A stretch of 64,000 nt of DNA from Smallanthus sonchifolius (taxonomy: Eukaryota > Streptophyta > Magnoliopsida > Asterales > Asteraceae), in the NCBI GenBank assembly GCA_023525975.1, contig CM042024.1, forward strand, positions 95,173,880 through 95,237,879, given 5' to 3'. Positions within the stretch are counted from its first letter, which is position 1; every line of letters begins with the position of its first letter. A program made the translations under genes and the position numbers. Positions 1 through 10,688 of this stretch are shown piece by piece. Below the pieces are notes generated by a model that was not told where the DNA came from, did no database searches, and saw nothing but the letters and a program-made list of their open reading frames with translations.

Positions 1-916
1 CGGTGATTACTGGTTTGTACTAATTGGAAATCACATAGACATGACTCGTTTATTCAATTTGATAAATAATCTACACCCAAGATAGTGACTGCGCTGAGCA
101 ACGATTATAAAATCGAATGCTTGACACAAGTTAATTACCCAATAGTTAATTACCAATTCAGAATACTAAACATAGACAAACAATGGTTTACAATTTAAAA
201 CCGAAAAACTGATGCATGCGATAATTCAATCAACCAAAATTGTTTAATCAAACAAAACAAACTATAGCATTCAAACAATCAAACGATTACAAGAATCCTA
301 AACCAAATCAAGTATGAATTAGATTATCACCTCACAAATAGATCCTACACCTGGAAACAATCGCAAAACTCATCGACATCATCGTCAATTCTTCAATAGT
401 TGGTGTAACTTGATCTAGCATCAAAAACTAGGAAATATTCGAACTTTTTCTCTGGAAATCGCCTTCGGGAAGCTCTGGGACGGCTGGGTGCAAGTTAATT
501 CGAGAATAGACTCCTCCTTGGCTCATAATTGGAATTAGGTTAAATTTGTCGAAAATACACTTCTTCGCGTACCGTGAAACATTTTCAACCAATCTTCACG
601 TATCGCGAAGGCTAAAATAGTCGCAACCCATATTCTGATTTCTCGCGTACTGCGAACAATTGCTCCTAGGTCTTCGCGTACTGCGAAGAACCTAAATTCC
701 AAGAAATTTGACTTTTGTTGACTTTGACTTCTCTGGGGCCCGTGTTTGCTGCTATCATCTAAATATTTATTCACCAAATTATTAATCCACGTCTCGTGAT
801 TTATAATGTTTACAACTAAACATTATTAATTGCTCGTTGTTTAAAGTGTAACTCTTTGGATCGTACCTCGATAACAACATTGATATAATCAACGATTGGA
901 CATCCTATATCCAACA
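1..916 (-). mobile_element. Partial LTR (3' LTR of a minus-strand retrotransposon)
   Basis: Read on the minus strand, the junction at 916/917 shows a purine-rich tract (complement of 917-927) followed at once by TGTTGGATATAGG, the usual arrangement of polypurine tract and LTR start. The LTR therefore runs leftwards from 916 and probably leaves the window. It contains four imperfect copies of a short palindrome of the form CTTCGCGTACTGCGAAG between about 562 and 690. No protein-coding signal is seen, and the minus-strand reading frame at 535-777 is an accident of the palindromes. Element family unknown. Confidence 0.42.
763..909. repeat. 147-bp direct repeat, copy 1 (LTR end)
   Basis: This is the terminal part of the partial LTR. 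It is repeated, with a handful of substitutions, at 1147-1294. Both copies share the stretch from ATATTTATTCACC through the GGACATCC block. The second copy diverges just before the LTR tip. Confidence 0.8.
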
Positions 917-1146
917 ATCTCCCACTTGGACGATTCATCGATTAATCGTATCAACGTAGACAATGGTGGACGCCTAGCTGCATCTCACTGCCCCTAGCAA
1001 GCTATGACGTATTACAATCGTCAACTATTTCCTTGTGTTAAGTAACCCTTGTTTAACCAAGTACAACAGTCATGGTAAACATATCTATTTATCTTTTCTG
1101 TTTAGGGTATCCGTTGAACATAAGACATAGATACAAGTCATTTCTC

Positions 1147-1294
1147 ATATTTATTCACCGAATTATTAATCCACGTCTCATGATTTATAATGTTTACAAC
1201 TAAACATTATTAATTGCTCGTTGTCAAAAGTGTAACTCTTTGGATCGTACCTCGATAGCAACGTTGATATAATCGACGATCGGACATCCAATAT
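1147..1294. repeat. 147-bp direct repeat, copy 2
   Basis: A second, diverged copy of the 763-909 segment lies 238 bp beyond the LTR junction. It may be a broken second LTR of the same element, leaving only about 230 bp of internal sequence (917-1146) between them. A tandem duplication of the LTR tip is the alternative. Confidence 0.75.
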
Positions 1295-2456
1295 CTAATA
1301 TCTCAATCCCTAAATCTTCATTACTACCTATTTAACATTTCTTTTATTCAACCTGTGTTATACACGAGTTTCTAACCTAGTGTGTGTGTCTCTCTCTATA
1401 TATAATTTAAAACTAAATTTGGTACTATGCTATCTTTCTAAATATATAAACATGAATAACACTAAAAATGTATGTATTTCGTTAACATTAAATTTTAATT
1501 TTTGAACTAATTGTCAAAAAAAAAGATGCATATGGTTGCCCCCTCATGCCAATTTTGATCCTAATTTCATGCCAACATCTAATTATGATAATATATTTTC
1601 CACTAATCTTTTATTATTCTTTAAACACCATCATTATAGTAAAGATATTGAAAGATTACAAATATGACCTTTTGCAAGAAACAAAATAGTAAAATAAAAC
1701 AAAGAGAAACAATTAGATTGCTACGAGAAACCCTTAAACACACATTGGATTTTTACATTTTCGAGGCATTGAAAAGAACAATTGGAACATCTCTATTGGT
1801 TCTCCAAAAGGGCCAAAACTATTATGTTTTTATAGCCGATATAAAATCTACAACTAACAATTTAACCTTTTTTTTAACAATTTTTACTTCTAAATACCAT
1901 ATAATCAATCTGTATTCATATAAATTTGAATTCACACCACTTTTGTAAGGACAATCATCAAACATACATCATGAGCAACTGACAAGATTACTGCTTCACG
2001 TACTTTTTCATAAGACCATGAGAAAGATTCAACAATTGCGGTTTATATGCCCATTAGAGAGGTTACTTTATATTACCACATGCTTCGCAATCTAAATGTT
2101 TTTGATCATATATATATATTTAAATTATAGTTAGAGTTAATTTTGATACACTAATTAATGTTAATCAATTTATACACAAAAGAAAACCCCTTGGGGCCAA
2201 TGGGCCAATGTCTTTTGTGTTTTGTGATGACATACATGGTTTCATCAAATTGGCTGCCCCAAAGAATTGGGCTCATATTTATTAGAATTAGTGATCTATA
2301 ATACTGTCCAAATCTCAATGCACGATGTACAAGTTATCAATCCAATCCAACATTAGCTTTTTGTTAAATATTTGACACCCAAAGGCCAAAACCTTACACA
2401 TAAAGGTCTTTAATTTCGACTAAATACGTTCACAAATTAATAAAAACAGACAATTT
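1295..2456. other. Intergenic, AT-rich, no gene seen
   Basis: No conserved coding signal is seen. A possible polyadenylation signal for the adjacent kinase (AATAAA on the minus strand) lies at 2278-2283, about 175 bp past its stop codon. Confidence 0.5.
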
Positions 2457-4857
2457 CTATTTACATTGTTGCTTACCCGAGCTCCTTGAGGACTCATTAA
2501 ACCACTTGGATTGATTAAAAGTAACATTTTGAGTCACTTCAGGTTGTTTCTTTTTACGCCTACCTTGTTGCGACATACGAGCGTGATAAGATAGAATGGC
2601 AAAGTCGTTTAAGTCCTGCAACGGGCTCAGCGCTTTAACAACTTCATCCATTGAGGGCCGGGCCTTTGAGTCCCGGCTCAGACAATTGTATGCTATTTGA
2701 GAAACCTTTTGGACTCCTTTCACCGAGTAGTTTAGCTCCAATCGAGGATCGACTAGTTGATACACTTTTCGCTTGTCGGCTAGGTATGGACGCGCCCACA
2801 TAACGAGGTTTTGCTCTCCACTTGGGCGTTTTTTGTCCATTGATCTCCGACCTGTCAAGATTTCCAACAATACAACTCCAAAGCTATAAACGTCACTTTT
2901 TGTCGTCAAGTGTCCTAATAAACCCCAAATCAAAACCTAATTAGTTTGCATACGCACAGCTTTTCATGCTTAATACATTAATAATTAATAATTTAATAGT
3001 ACCCGTCATCACGTATTCTGGAGCGGCATAACCGTAAGTCCCAACGACCCTAGTAGAGACATGAGTCTTATCTCCTTGCGGTCCTGCTTTCGCGAGACCA
3101 AAATCCGAAAGCTTCACGTTATATTCCTAACAAATAATAAAAAAAAAATTTAGAATCATATAAATCAAACTTCATTTACAAGTAATTAAATCTGTTTACC
3201 GTGTCAAGCAAGATATTTGAGGTCTTGAAATCCCTATAAATAATAGGCTTTGTTCCTCCATGAAGAAAGGCCAGCCCTTTGGCTGCACCAGTTGCTATTT
3301 TTATTCTGTTAGACCACGTTAACGGTATGGTTCCTTCAAAACATTTAGCCATGTGCAAGTAAAGTTAAATGTTGACTTTTGTGGCCAAAAATATTATTTT
3401 CTAACACTAAAGACATAAGTGCCGGACCTACATACGTGACACCAGTGAGACTTTTTTATGTGTTATATAGTATGTGTCTTATATAATATCTTATAACCGT
3501 TTTTTATTTATTATTTACGTATCTGAGACTCGACTAACACCAATTCATCAAACATAGTAAAAAAATCGTAGTTTCGCCACTGAAAATAATGTGAAATCTT
3601 GATTTGCATAGTGGAGGAACTTACTTCTAAAGAGATGGTTTTCAAGGCTTCCACGAGTCATGAACTCGTAAACAAGTAGCCGTTGATCGTCTTCGATACA
3701 ATATCCGATGAGCTTAACAAGGTTGGGATGATGAAGTTGTCCAAGAAAATCAACCTCCGCCTACAAACACCATAAAATACAGAGTTTAGGGTGTGTTTGG
3801 TTCGAGGATCTAGCAACTAACTAACAAAAATAAAAGTGATATTATTGTCTTGTAATGTAAAATGTACAACTTGTATAGCAATCATATGCATCAAAGAGTT
3901 GTACCATGTTACCATCAAGGCAAGAATTTAGCACATGGGAAAGTTTTTGTTTCTTGTTTCCAAGTTTTGTTTGTTTGTTTTGTACATAACAACCATCAAT
4001 GCAATTGTAAGTTGTACAATGTGTACCATGCTTTAATGAGTTGTACCCTAAAAACCAACCAAAGTACCCATACAAGAAAAACAGTAACCTCAGGTATGTT
4101 TCTAGTACCATTGTTCACAAAAAGGTAAAAACATTTTGCCTTTATGTTTTAGTGACTTGTACATTATGCATTAAAAGTTGTACTAACCACCCATTCTCTA
4201 TGGCCTTGAAGACCATCCGGCTTCAAACTCTTGACCGCAACCGTGATACCCGACCCGGGTTTAGCCGGGGCGGTTCCATTTTCCTCGATCCACCCTTTAA
4301 ACACGAACCCGAACCCTCCTTCACCCAATATACTGTCCGGTCTGAAATTTCCTGTAGCCGATTTCAGCTCATGGAAACTAAATTGAAGAAGGTGGCATGG
4401 CTTTTTACCCGACTCTTGATTCGGATCCGGATCCTGACCCGGATTTGGATTCGGATCCGAAGAGTTATGTGGTTCGTTTGGAGCACACATCTCCCTATTG
4501 CTAGCATTCAAGTAACGGATCTCCGTAGCTAAACATAACAAAACAAACGTACCCGGTAAATCCCACTCATATTCAGAACAATTAAATTATTTAGAGAGGC
4601 ATTAAAATAATCATTTAATTAAGCAAATATTCAAGAAAATTTACATTTACAAACGAGATAGATTATATTTAAATAAAATATTATAAAGGTGGTAACTTTT
4701 TGAAAAAAAAAAAAAAGAAAGTACCTGCAGCATCATAAACAAGGCTGGTTCTTGGGAAAGAAGTTGAAGAGTTTCTTGTTGATTCAACAGAAGGCTTACA
4801 AGAACCATTGCTAACACTTAGCTTTAAAACTGACCAACACCCACACTTCTTCTCCAT
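2457..4857 (-). CDS. Receptor-like cytoplasmic kinase, RLCK-VII (PBL/PIX7-like), six exons
   Basis: A serine/threonine kinase of the plant immune and receptor signalling class. It is expected to act at the cytoplasmic face of the plasma membrane downstream of receptor kinases. I place the exons at 4857-4725, 4528-4188, 3760-3625, 3333-3200, 3126-3003 and 2914-2457. Every intron has GT-AG ends and the phases match, giving 441 residues. Motifs: glycine loop GEGGFG at 113-118, VAVK lysine at 144, YRDFKTSN with catalytic Asp 238, DFG at 256-258, and APE at 283-285 preceded by the [10 protein letters not shown] segment. The start MEKKCGCW lacks the usual N-myristoylation glycine, but Cys5, Cys7 and Cys20 could be palmitoylated. 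The tail is basic (GRRKKK) and then Ser/Asn-rich. I see no stop or frameshift. The nearest relatives from memory are Arabidopsis At5g15080 and At3g01300; the exact orthologue is uncertain. Confidence 0.93.
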
Positions 4858-5170
4858 ACCCTCTTTCTCTCTCTAGAATTGATGTTTTTAATCTTTTTTC
4901 ATTTGGGTGTTCTTGATTGATCAAGAAATCTTGAAAAGATTTACATAACCAAGCTCCTTTTAATCTTTTTTCATGTGGGTGTTTATAATTCAAGAAATCT
5001 TGAAATGAAATGATCAAAAGGAAAGATTTTTTTAACCAACACACACTAAAACTGGTGTTTCTTCATGTGGGTGTCTTTCATTCAAGAAATCTTGAACAAA
5101 ATTAATATAATGGGGGTGGGGGGATTCTTTTTAACCTACTTTGGTTGATATGAGAGAGAGAGAGGGGAAT
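4858..5170 (-). promoter_or_regulatory. Kinase 5' leader/promoter with three repeated palindromes
   Basis: The sequence directly upstream of the kinase start is pyrimidine-rich on the transcribed strand. It contains three imperfect direct repeats, each pairing a TTTTTCATGTGGGTGT-like block with a palindrome of the form TTCAAGAAATCTTGAA (4920-4935, 4989-5004, 5081-5096). TTCnnGAA is the core of plant heat-shock elements. A GA-rich run at about 5150-5165 resembles the GAGA/CT tracts common in plant core promoters. Whether this is promoter or untranslated leader cannot be told from sequence alone. Confidence 0.45.
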
Positions 5171-6984
5171 TTTAGAGAGAGATGAAGGATTCTATGTTTG
5201 TTGTTTGTGATGGTTGAGTAAAAGATTGTAGAGAAGCATCAATCATGGCCATTGGCCATCATCACCACCATCGACATTGTGTACAAAAACAACTTTTTTG
5301 CCCACCACTTTTTCTCTCTCTCATTACCAAAAGGAGGCTGTGAAATGGGACAGTTTTTGGGTGATTTTAAAGAAAACTAATTACCCTTGTATAATTGTTT
5401 ATGATTATCAAAAGAATTTTGTTAACCACTAAAGATAATTAACCCAAACGTAGAGAAAAGGTATGACTAAATGTAATCACATAACCATATGGTTACTTCA
5501 ACCCTAAAACAAGACAATTGTTACAAACATTCATCCATAAATGGTATATTTGGGCAGCCCACCGTGAAACACGACAATTTATTTATTATCTTTAAAATTG
5601 GGAGTAGGTGTCCATGAAGGTGGGATCAGGGACGGTTTAACATATTTTGTGGACTAAAGTGAACTTTGAAATTGAGGCATTTTTTTAAAAGTTTTCTAAA
5701 TATATGAAAGCTTCTAATATGTAATTTTATAGAGGGTCAAAACGTATAATATTAATGTTTAGGCTGAATGTTATTACAATAACCCAATAAATAAACCTTT
5801 AATCATTTTGTTATATTTTATCATTTCTCTCTAAAAGCATAAAAAATTGGTGAATTATCTTATATATTTTCATCTTAAAATATAGATAAAAGTAGTTTTT
5901 TCAATTTTTTGTGTCCCTTAAAATTTGAGGGTATAAAACAGTTGATTTAATTACTTGTACTGTAACAAATGCCCCTGGATGAGATCTAATGGCTGAGGTG
6001 GCTCTGTTCATAAGGGCGAATGATGTTGATGCGGTATAGAGGTGGTGAAGTGCCACCTCAGCCACCACCGATTGGGAACACCGCCCCCACCCTTGCGGTT
6101 TCGATGGGAGGTAGTGAACCGTGGTCCATATATCCTCATCCATATTTGTTTTATTTTACCGAGATTTAATGGGAAAATTTAATTTTTGATAATTGATTAA
6201 TATGTAAATATTTATATTATAAATTATAGTTTTCTATTATATATGTTTTTATTTTAGTCTAAAAAGAATTAATGTGGAAATAAAATATGGATTCACTCAC
6301 AACTTGTATTGCTTTGTTATTTTATTTTTTATTGAAATTTATTTTTAAATAGTTTTAGTTAGTTTACATTTATTTAAAAAAAATAGGGATCAGGGGAATG
6401 TGAAAGATCCACAACATGATATTAGGGATGAGTTAGAGATGAAATAGGAGAAGTGATGTGGAAGAGAGATACCGTTAGGAACGTTAGAGATGTTAGGGAC
6501 GACACCCTCCATTATACGTCTGTCTTAGGTTGTGCCTTGTGTATAATCACCACTCATGCTAATTTTCTTTAGTAAATCTTTCATTATTTTATCAAACACA
6601 AAATGATCAAAGAAAACTTAATTGCTAAAAGTGTTTCTGGTCGTGAAGGGTATATTTGCGACTTCAACTCCTTTCTTCATGATTGCCAAAAACAAAATTG
6701 GGCAGAGAAATGGGACAGTTTTTGGGTGATTCTAAAGAAAGACTAATTACCCTTTTTAATACTTCCATCATTGTTACAATTGTTTGTATCGACAGAGGGA
6801 ATGCTTTAAAATTCCTTTCCCTCTCTTTAAAATTGCTGAAATGAGGCGGTAAAAGGATAGTTTTTTTTTCTTTATGATATTAAGAATGGAGAATGATGTA
6901 AGTAGTAGTACCTTTTTAACGGGGTTTTATCTTTATAGTTATTTTAGAAAACAATTACGACTATAGTTATGTGACACGTGATGT
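5171..6984. other. Intergenic with a 55-bp repeated segment
   Basis: No gene is supported. A segment at about 5343-5400 (GAAATGGGACAGTTTTTGGG and onward) recurs at about 6708-6765 with few changes, so 1.3 kb is bracketed by a direct repeat. The stretches 5905-6165 and 6385-6540 are less AT-rich and could be old MITEs, but I could not find their ends. Confidence 0.5.
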
Positions 6985-7913
6985 TATAGGTGAGCAAAAC
7001 TTAACTGTTAACCGATAACCGAAATTAACCGACGGTTATGGTTAAGGTTCTTTGATTAACCGATCAAGTGGTTATGGTTATGGTTATGGTTATGGTTAAG
7101 GGTGTCCCATAACCGAACGTTAACCAAACCGAACCGATACAACCATATACATAAGATATATGCACAAAATAAAAATGATATCCCTATTCACTATGGTTAT
7201 GGTTAAGGGTAAGGGGTATACCCTCACGGGTACCCCCATGTGAGGATACTCACGCCGTGGCCAAGGTGGAACACCACCCCTCTCTTGCGTGAAGGGGGCG
7301 TGAGGGAGCAGCCGTTAGTGGCTTCACGGGAGAAAGGGGAAGAGTTTGTGAGTGTTGGGTGGGTCTCTCATTGTGGGTGTTGGGTGGGCCCCCCATTGTT
7401 AGATATGTGGTATTTCACTCACTTGGGTATTTCCTTTACCAAGTGAGTAACCAACTAAGTTTACGTGGCGCCCACGTGGCATAAAAGTTACTCTCACTTG
7501 GGAGTGCCAAGTGAGAGTATACCACATACTCTAAGGGTATATGCATAAATATATGCACAAACTTTTCTGTCTATTTTCAAGAAATATGTAGATAACTAAT
7601 GTATTAGTTATGAATTTATGACTAGAAAAAATAATAATATTACTAACATAATCTCAGGTCTTTTACTAAAAAAATGTGATTCGTGATTATGTAACGAAAG
7701 TGGTTAATTAACCGAAAACAACGTTTAACCGAAAAGCGGTTAACCGAACAAGCGGTTGTGGTTATGGTTATGGTTATGGTTATGGAAGAGGGCATAACTG
7801 ACCAAGCGGTTGTGGTTATGGTTATGGTTATGGAAGAGGGCATAACTGACCAAGCGGTTATGGTTATGGAAGAGGCCAAAACCGACCCATAACCGACTTT
7901 GCACACACCCCTA
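6985..7913. mobile_element. Non-autonomous hAT-like element
   Basis: The ends are TATAGGTGAGCAAA on the left and, reverse-complemented, TAGGGGTGTGTGCAAA on the right, a hAT-type terminal pattern. The element is flanked by a perfect 8-bp duplication, CGTGATGT (6977-6984 and 7914-7921). It carries many GGTTAT hexamers and AACCG motifs near both ends (7010-7110, 7690-7880), and a distinct less AT-rich core at about 7195-7540 that may be a further insertion. It has no transposase. Confidence 0.62.
7735..7885. repeat. Tandem repeat built on GGTTATGG
   Basis: Three shortening copies of a unit run from AAGCGGTTGTGG through a GGTTAT run to GGAAGAGGGCATAACTGACC. They lie just inside the right end of the hAT-like element and may be subterminal transposase-binding repeats. 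Confidence 0.6.
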
Positions 7914-7921
7914 CGTGATGT

Positions 7922-8665
7922 CATTGTCGCGTATCGGATTTTATTCCTATCAATTCCGGCTATAATTTATGTCATGCGCGAAGCACCACTTGTATATCAG
8001 CTTTTCACTCCAATTGCACTTCGTCACCATGATAACAAATTGACAACCCTGTAATCAAACTGTCATACCTTTTATTCCTATTTACGGTTGTACCCTTTCA
8101 ACATTTTATGTTAAACATGTTATGGTGTTTTGCTAAGTTGACATTGTCTATTAGTTGTTTTGACATTATTAATTTAGCAACCGATTTTAAAATTATAATG
8201 CAACGTTGGTAGCGTATGTGTTTGTATTACAACTTACCCGATAGAGAGAGGTGTGAGGGGAGGAAACCGTAATTGCTCACTTTAATATGAGTTTATACCA
8301 TGTTCAAATATGTTTGTATAAACATCTAGTAAAATTCTTACTTCAAGTCTTCTCTCATCAACATCTCTTCCTTTTGGTAAATATGCAACACTTTCAAACT
8401 AGTTATGTTACAAAGTTGTTAAACCGGCCAGTTGCTAACATATTCAAAGCAGAACAACTTTTAGACGATATCCACTTAACATAAGACGATGATGTTTGAA
8501 AGTTAACAACATGCTCAACGTAAGGTGTTAGTGTTTTTTTATTTTTGTTTAAAAGTTAGTTAACCTGAAGGTTGTAATTAAAAAAAAAGAAAAGAAAAGA
8601 AAAACTAGCTTGTGAAGGAAATAAAATGTTACATAATGTACTTTTCGTATCCTCCATTCTCCAAC
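7922..8665. other. Intergenic, no gene seen
   Basis: Ordinary AT-rich sequence between two DNA transposons. The short open frames here have no recognisable domain. Confidence 0.5.
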
Positions 8666-8689
8666 AATCACTACAAAGAATTGGGTCAA

Positions 8690-8935
8690 TAGTGGCGACA
8701 CTAATGCTCCGAAATGTCGCCACTAATACTAATAGCGGCGACAGTCGCCGCAAATAAGTCGCCGCTAATACTCCGCATGTCGCCGCTATTACCTGTAGTC
8801 GCCGCTAATAAACAACTATTAGCGGCGACAGATGTCGCCGCTAATACCTGGCATCGCCGCTAATGGTAGTTTATTAGCGGCGACAAATGTCGCCGCTAAT
8901 ACTCCAGTTGTCACCGCTAATACTCCTGTCCGTTT
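8690..8935. repeat. CACTA left subterminal repeats
   Basis: Direct and inverted copies of AGCGGCGACA / TGTCGCCGCT are packed into about 245 bp. In CACTA elements such subterminal motifs are the binding sites of the TnpA protein. The same motif is found at the other end. Confidence 0.85.
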
Positions 8936-9128
8936 TTTGCAGTTTTTTCTGCATTTTCATTATTTCCAGTTTTCTAAAACAAACATAATTACAAAACCTG
9001 CATTTTTTTGCCGAATATAACAGAAACATAACCATAAAATTACTAATATATAAAGTTAAAACATAATGTAAAGATTTTTGACCCATTTAAGTTATTCCGA
9101 ATGCTAATACAACATAAAAACTAAACAA

Positions 9129-10614
9129 TTAATCTTCATCCATATTGTCGTCGCCCTCGTCGTCGCCACTGCTACTTTGTCCCATTTGTGAAAGATTAAA
9201 CTTGTTAAGTTTATCTCTAAAAGTCGGGTCGTCGAACAACATGTTAGTTAGTTCCTACAATTACATACAAATTTAGTTATTACATATATATGTCTACATA
9301 AAAGTTTCAAGTCAAAAAAATTCATTTTACATATATATATACATGCATACAAGTTTTCCGGTCAAAACGGGTCAAATGATTCATTTTACATATATATGTC
9401 TACGAACATAGAACTTTCAACTCTAAACGGGTCAAATGATTCCTTTTACATATATATGTCTACATACATAGGACTTTAAAGGCTAAACAGGTCAAATGAT
9501 TCATTTTACATATAAAATGTCTACATACATACACGTTTCGAGTCTAAACGGGTCAAATGATTCCTTTTACATATATATGTCTACATACATAGAACTTTCA
9601 AGTCTAAACGGGTCAAATGATTCCTTTTACATATATATGTCTACATACATAAGACTTTAAATGCTAAACGGGTCAAATGATTCATTTTACATATAAATGT
9701 CTACATACATACAAGTTTCGAGTCTAAACGGGTCAAATGATTCCTTTTACATATATATGTCTACATACATAGAACTTTCAAGTCTAAACGGGTCAAATGA
9801 TTCCTTTTACATATATATGTCTACATACATAGGACTTTAAAGGCTAAACGGGTCAAATGATTCATTTTACATATAAATGTCTACATACATACAAGTTTCG
9901 AGTCTAAACGGGTCAAATGATTCATTTTACATATATATGTCTACATACATAGAACTTTAAAAGCTAAACGGGTCAAATGATTCATTTGACACATATATGT
10001 CTACATACATAGAACTTTCAAGTCTAAACGGGTCAAATGATTCCTTTTACATATATATGTCTACATACATAGTACTTTAAAGGCTAAACGGGTCAAATGA
10101 TTCATTTTACATATAAATGTCTACATACATACAAGTTTCGAGTCTAAACGGGTCAAATGATTCATTTTACATATATATGTCTACATACATAGAACTTTAA
10201 AAGCTAAACGGGTCAAATGATTCATTTTACACATATATGTCTACATACATAGAACTTTCAAGTCTAAACGGGTCAAATGATTCATTGTACATATATATGT
10301 CTACATACATAGAACTTTATAAGCTAAACGGGTCAAATGATTCATTATACACATATATGTCTACATACATACAAGTTTCGATTCTAAACGGGTCAAATGA
10401 TTCATTTTACCTGTGTGTAGGGGAGTGTAGGCTGCACCTGCGACTGCTCAAAAGAATCCGGCGCTTGAGATGATGAAGGTTTAAACCCAATCCCTTTAAT
10501 CCATCCGCGCCGAGTACCTAGGACCTTTTCAAATGCATCGACTTCGTTCAGTCCAGATGAAGAAGTCCCTTGATTTGTTTGAGTTTGGGACTCTATCTCC
10601 ATCTTTAATTGGGA
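9129..10614 (-). pseudogene. TnpA-like CACTA protein, last two exons
   Basis: The upstream exon is 10614-10411 and the terminal exon 9254-9129. A GT-AG intron of 1156 bp (10410-9255) joins them in phase 0. The first exon contains FEKVLGTRRGWIKGIG, which resembles the C-terminal part of plant transposase PF03004. The last exon encodes ELTNMLFDDPTFRDKLNKF followed by an acidic tail (GDDEGDDNMDED) and a stop. No upstream exons are recognisable, so only the 3' end of the gene survives. The intron is filled by the 60-bp minisatellite. Confidence 0.6.
9270..10410. repeat. 60-bp minisatellite inside a transposon intron
   Basis: About 18-19 copies of an almost exactly 60-bp unit, each with CTAAACGGGTCAAATGATTC and the palindrome ACATATATATGT. 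Copies differ mainly in a ten-base tail (ACAAGTTTCG, AGAACTTTCA, AGGACTTTAA). This gives a higher-order pattern: trimers at 9541-9720 and 9721-9900, then tetramers at 9901-10140 and 10141-10380 that are nearly identical to each other. Confidence 0.93.
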
Positions 10615-10688
10615 CTGTTTTTAATTTAACAAAGATGATTTAATACCCATACAAATACATATTGAAAATTATACTGTAATGTTTGTAT

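Noticed and set aside
3176..3358. Start of a separate small kinase frame at 3358
   Set aside because: The upstream codons are intron sequence; the acceptor at 3334/3333 joins the exon in phase to the previous one.
7735..7885. GGTTATGG repeats as possible telomere-like DNA
   Set aside because: Does not match the plant telomere unit TTTAGGG and lies inside a delimited hAT-like element.
9270..10410. Could the regular 60-bp repeats be a CRISPR array?
   Set aside because: Repeats are contiguous, with no unique spacers of constant length, and the setting is a plant transposon intron.
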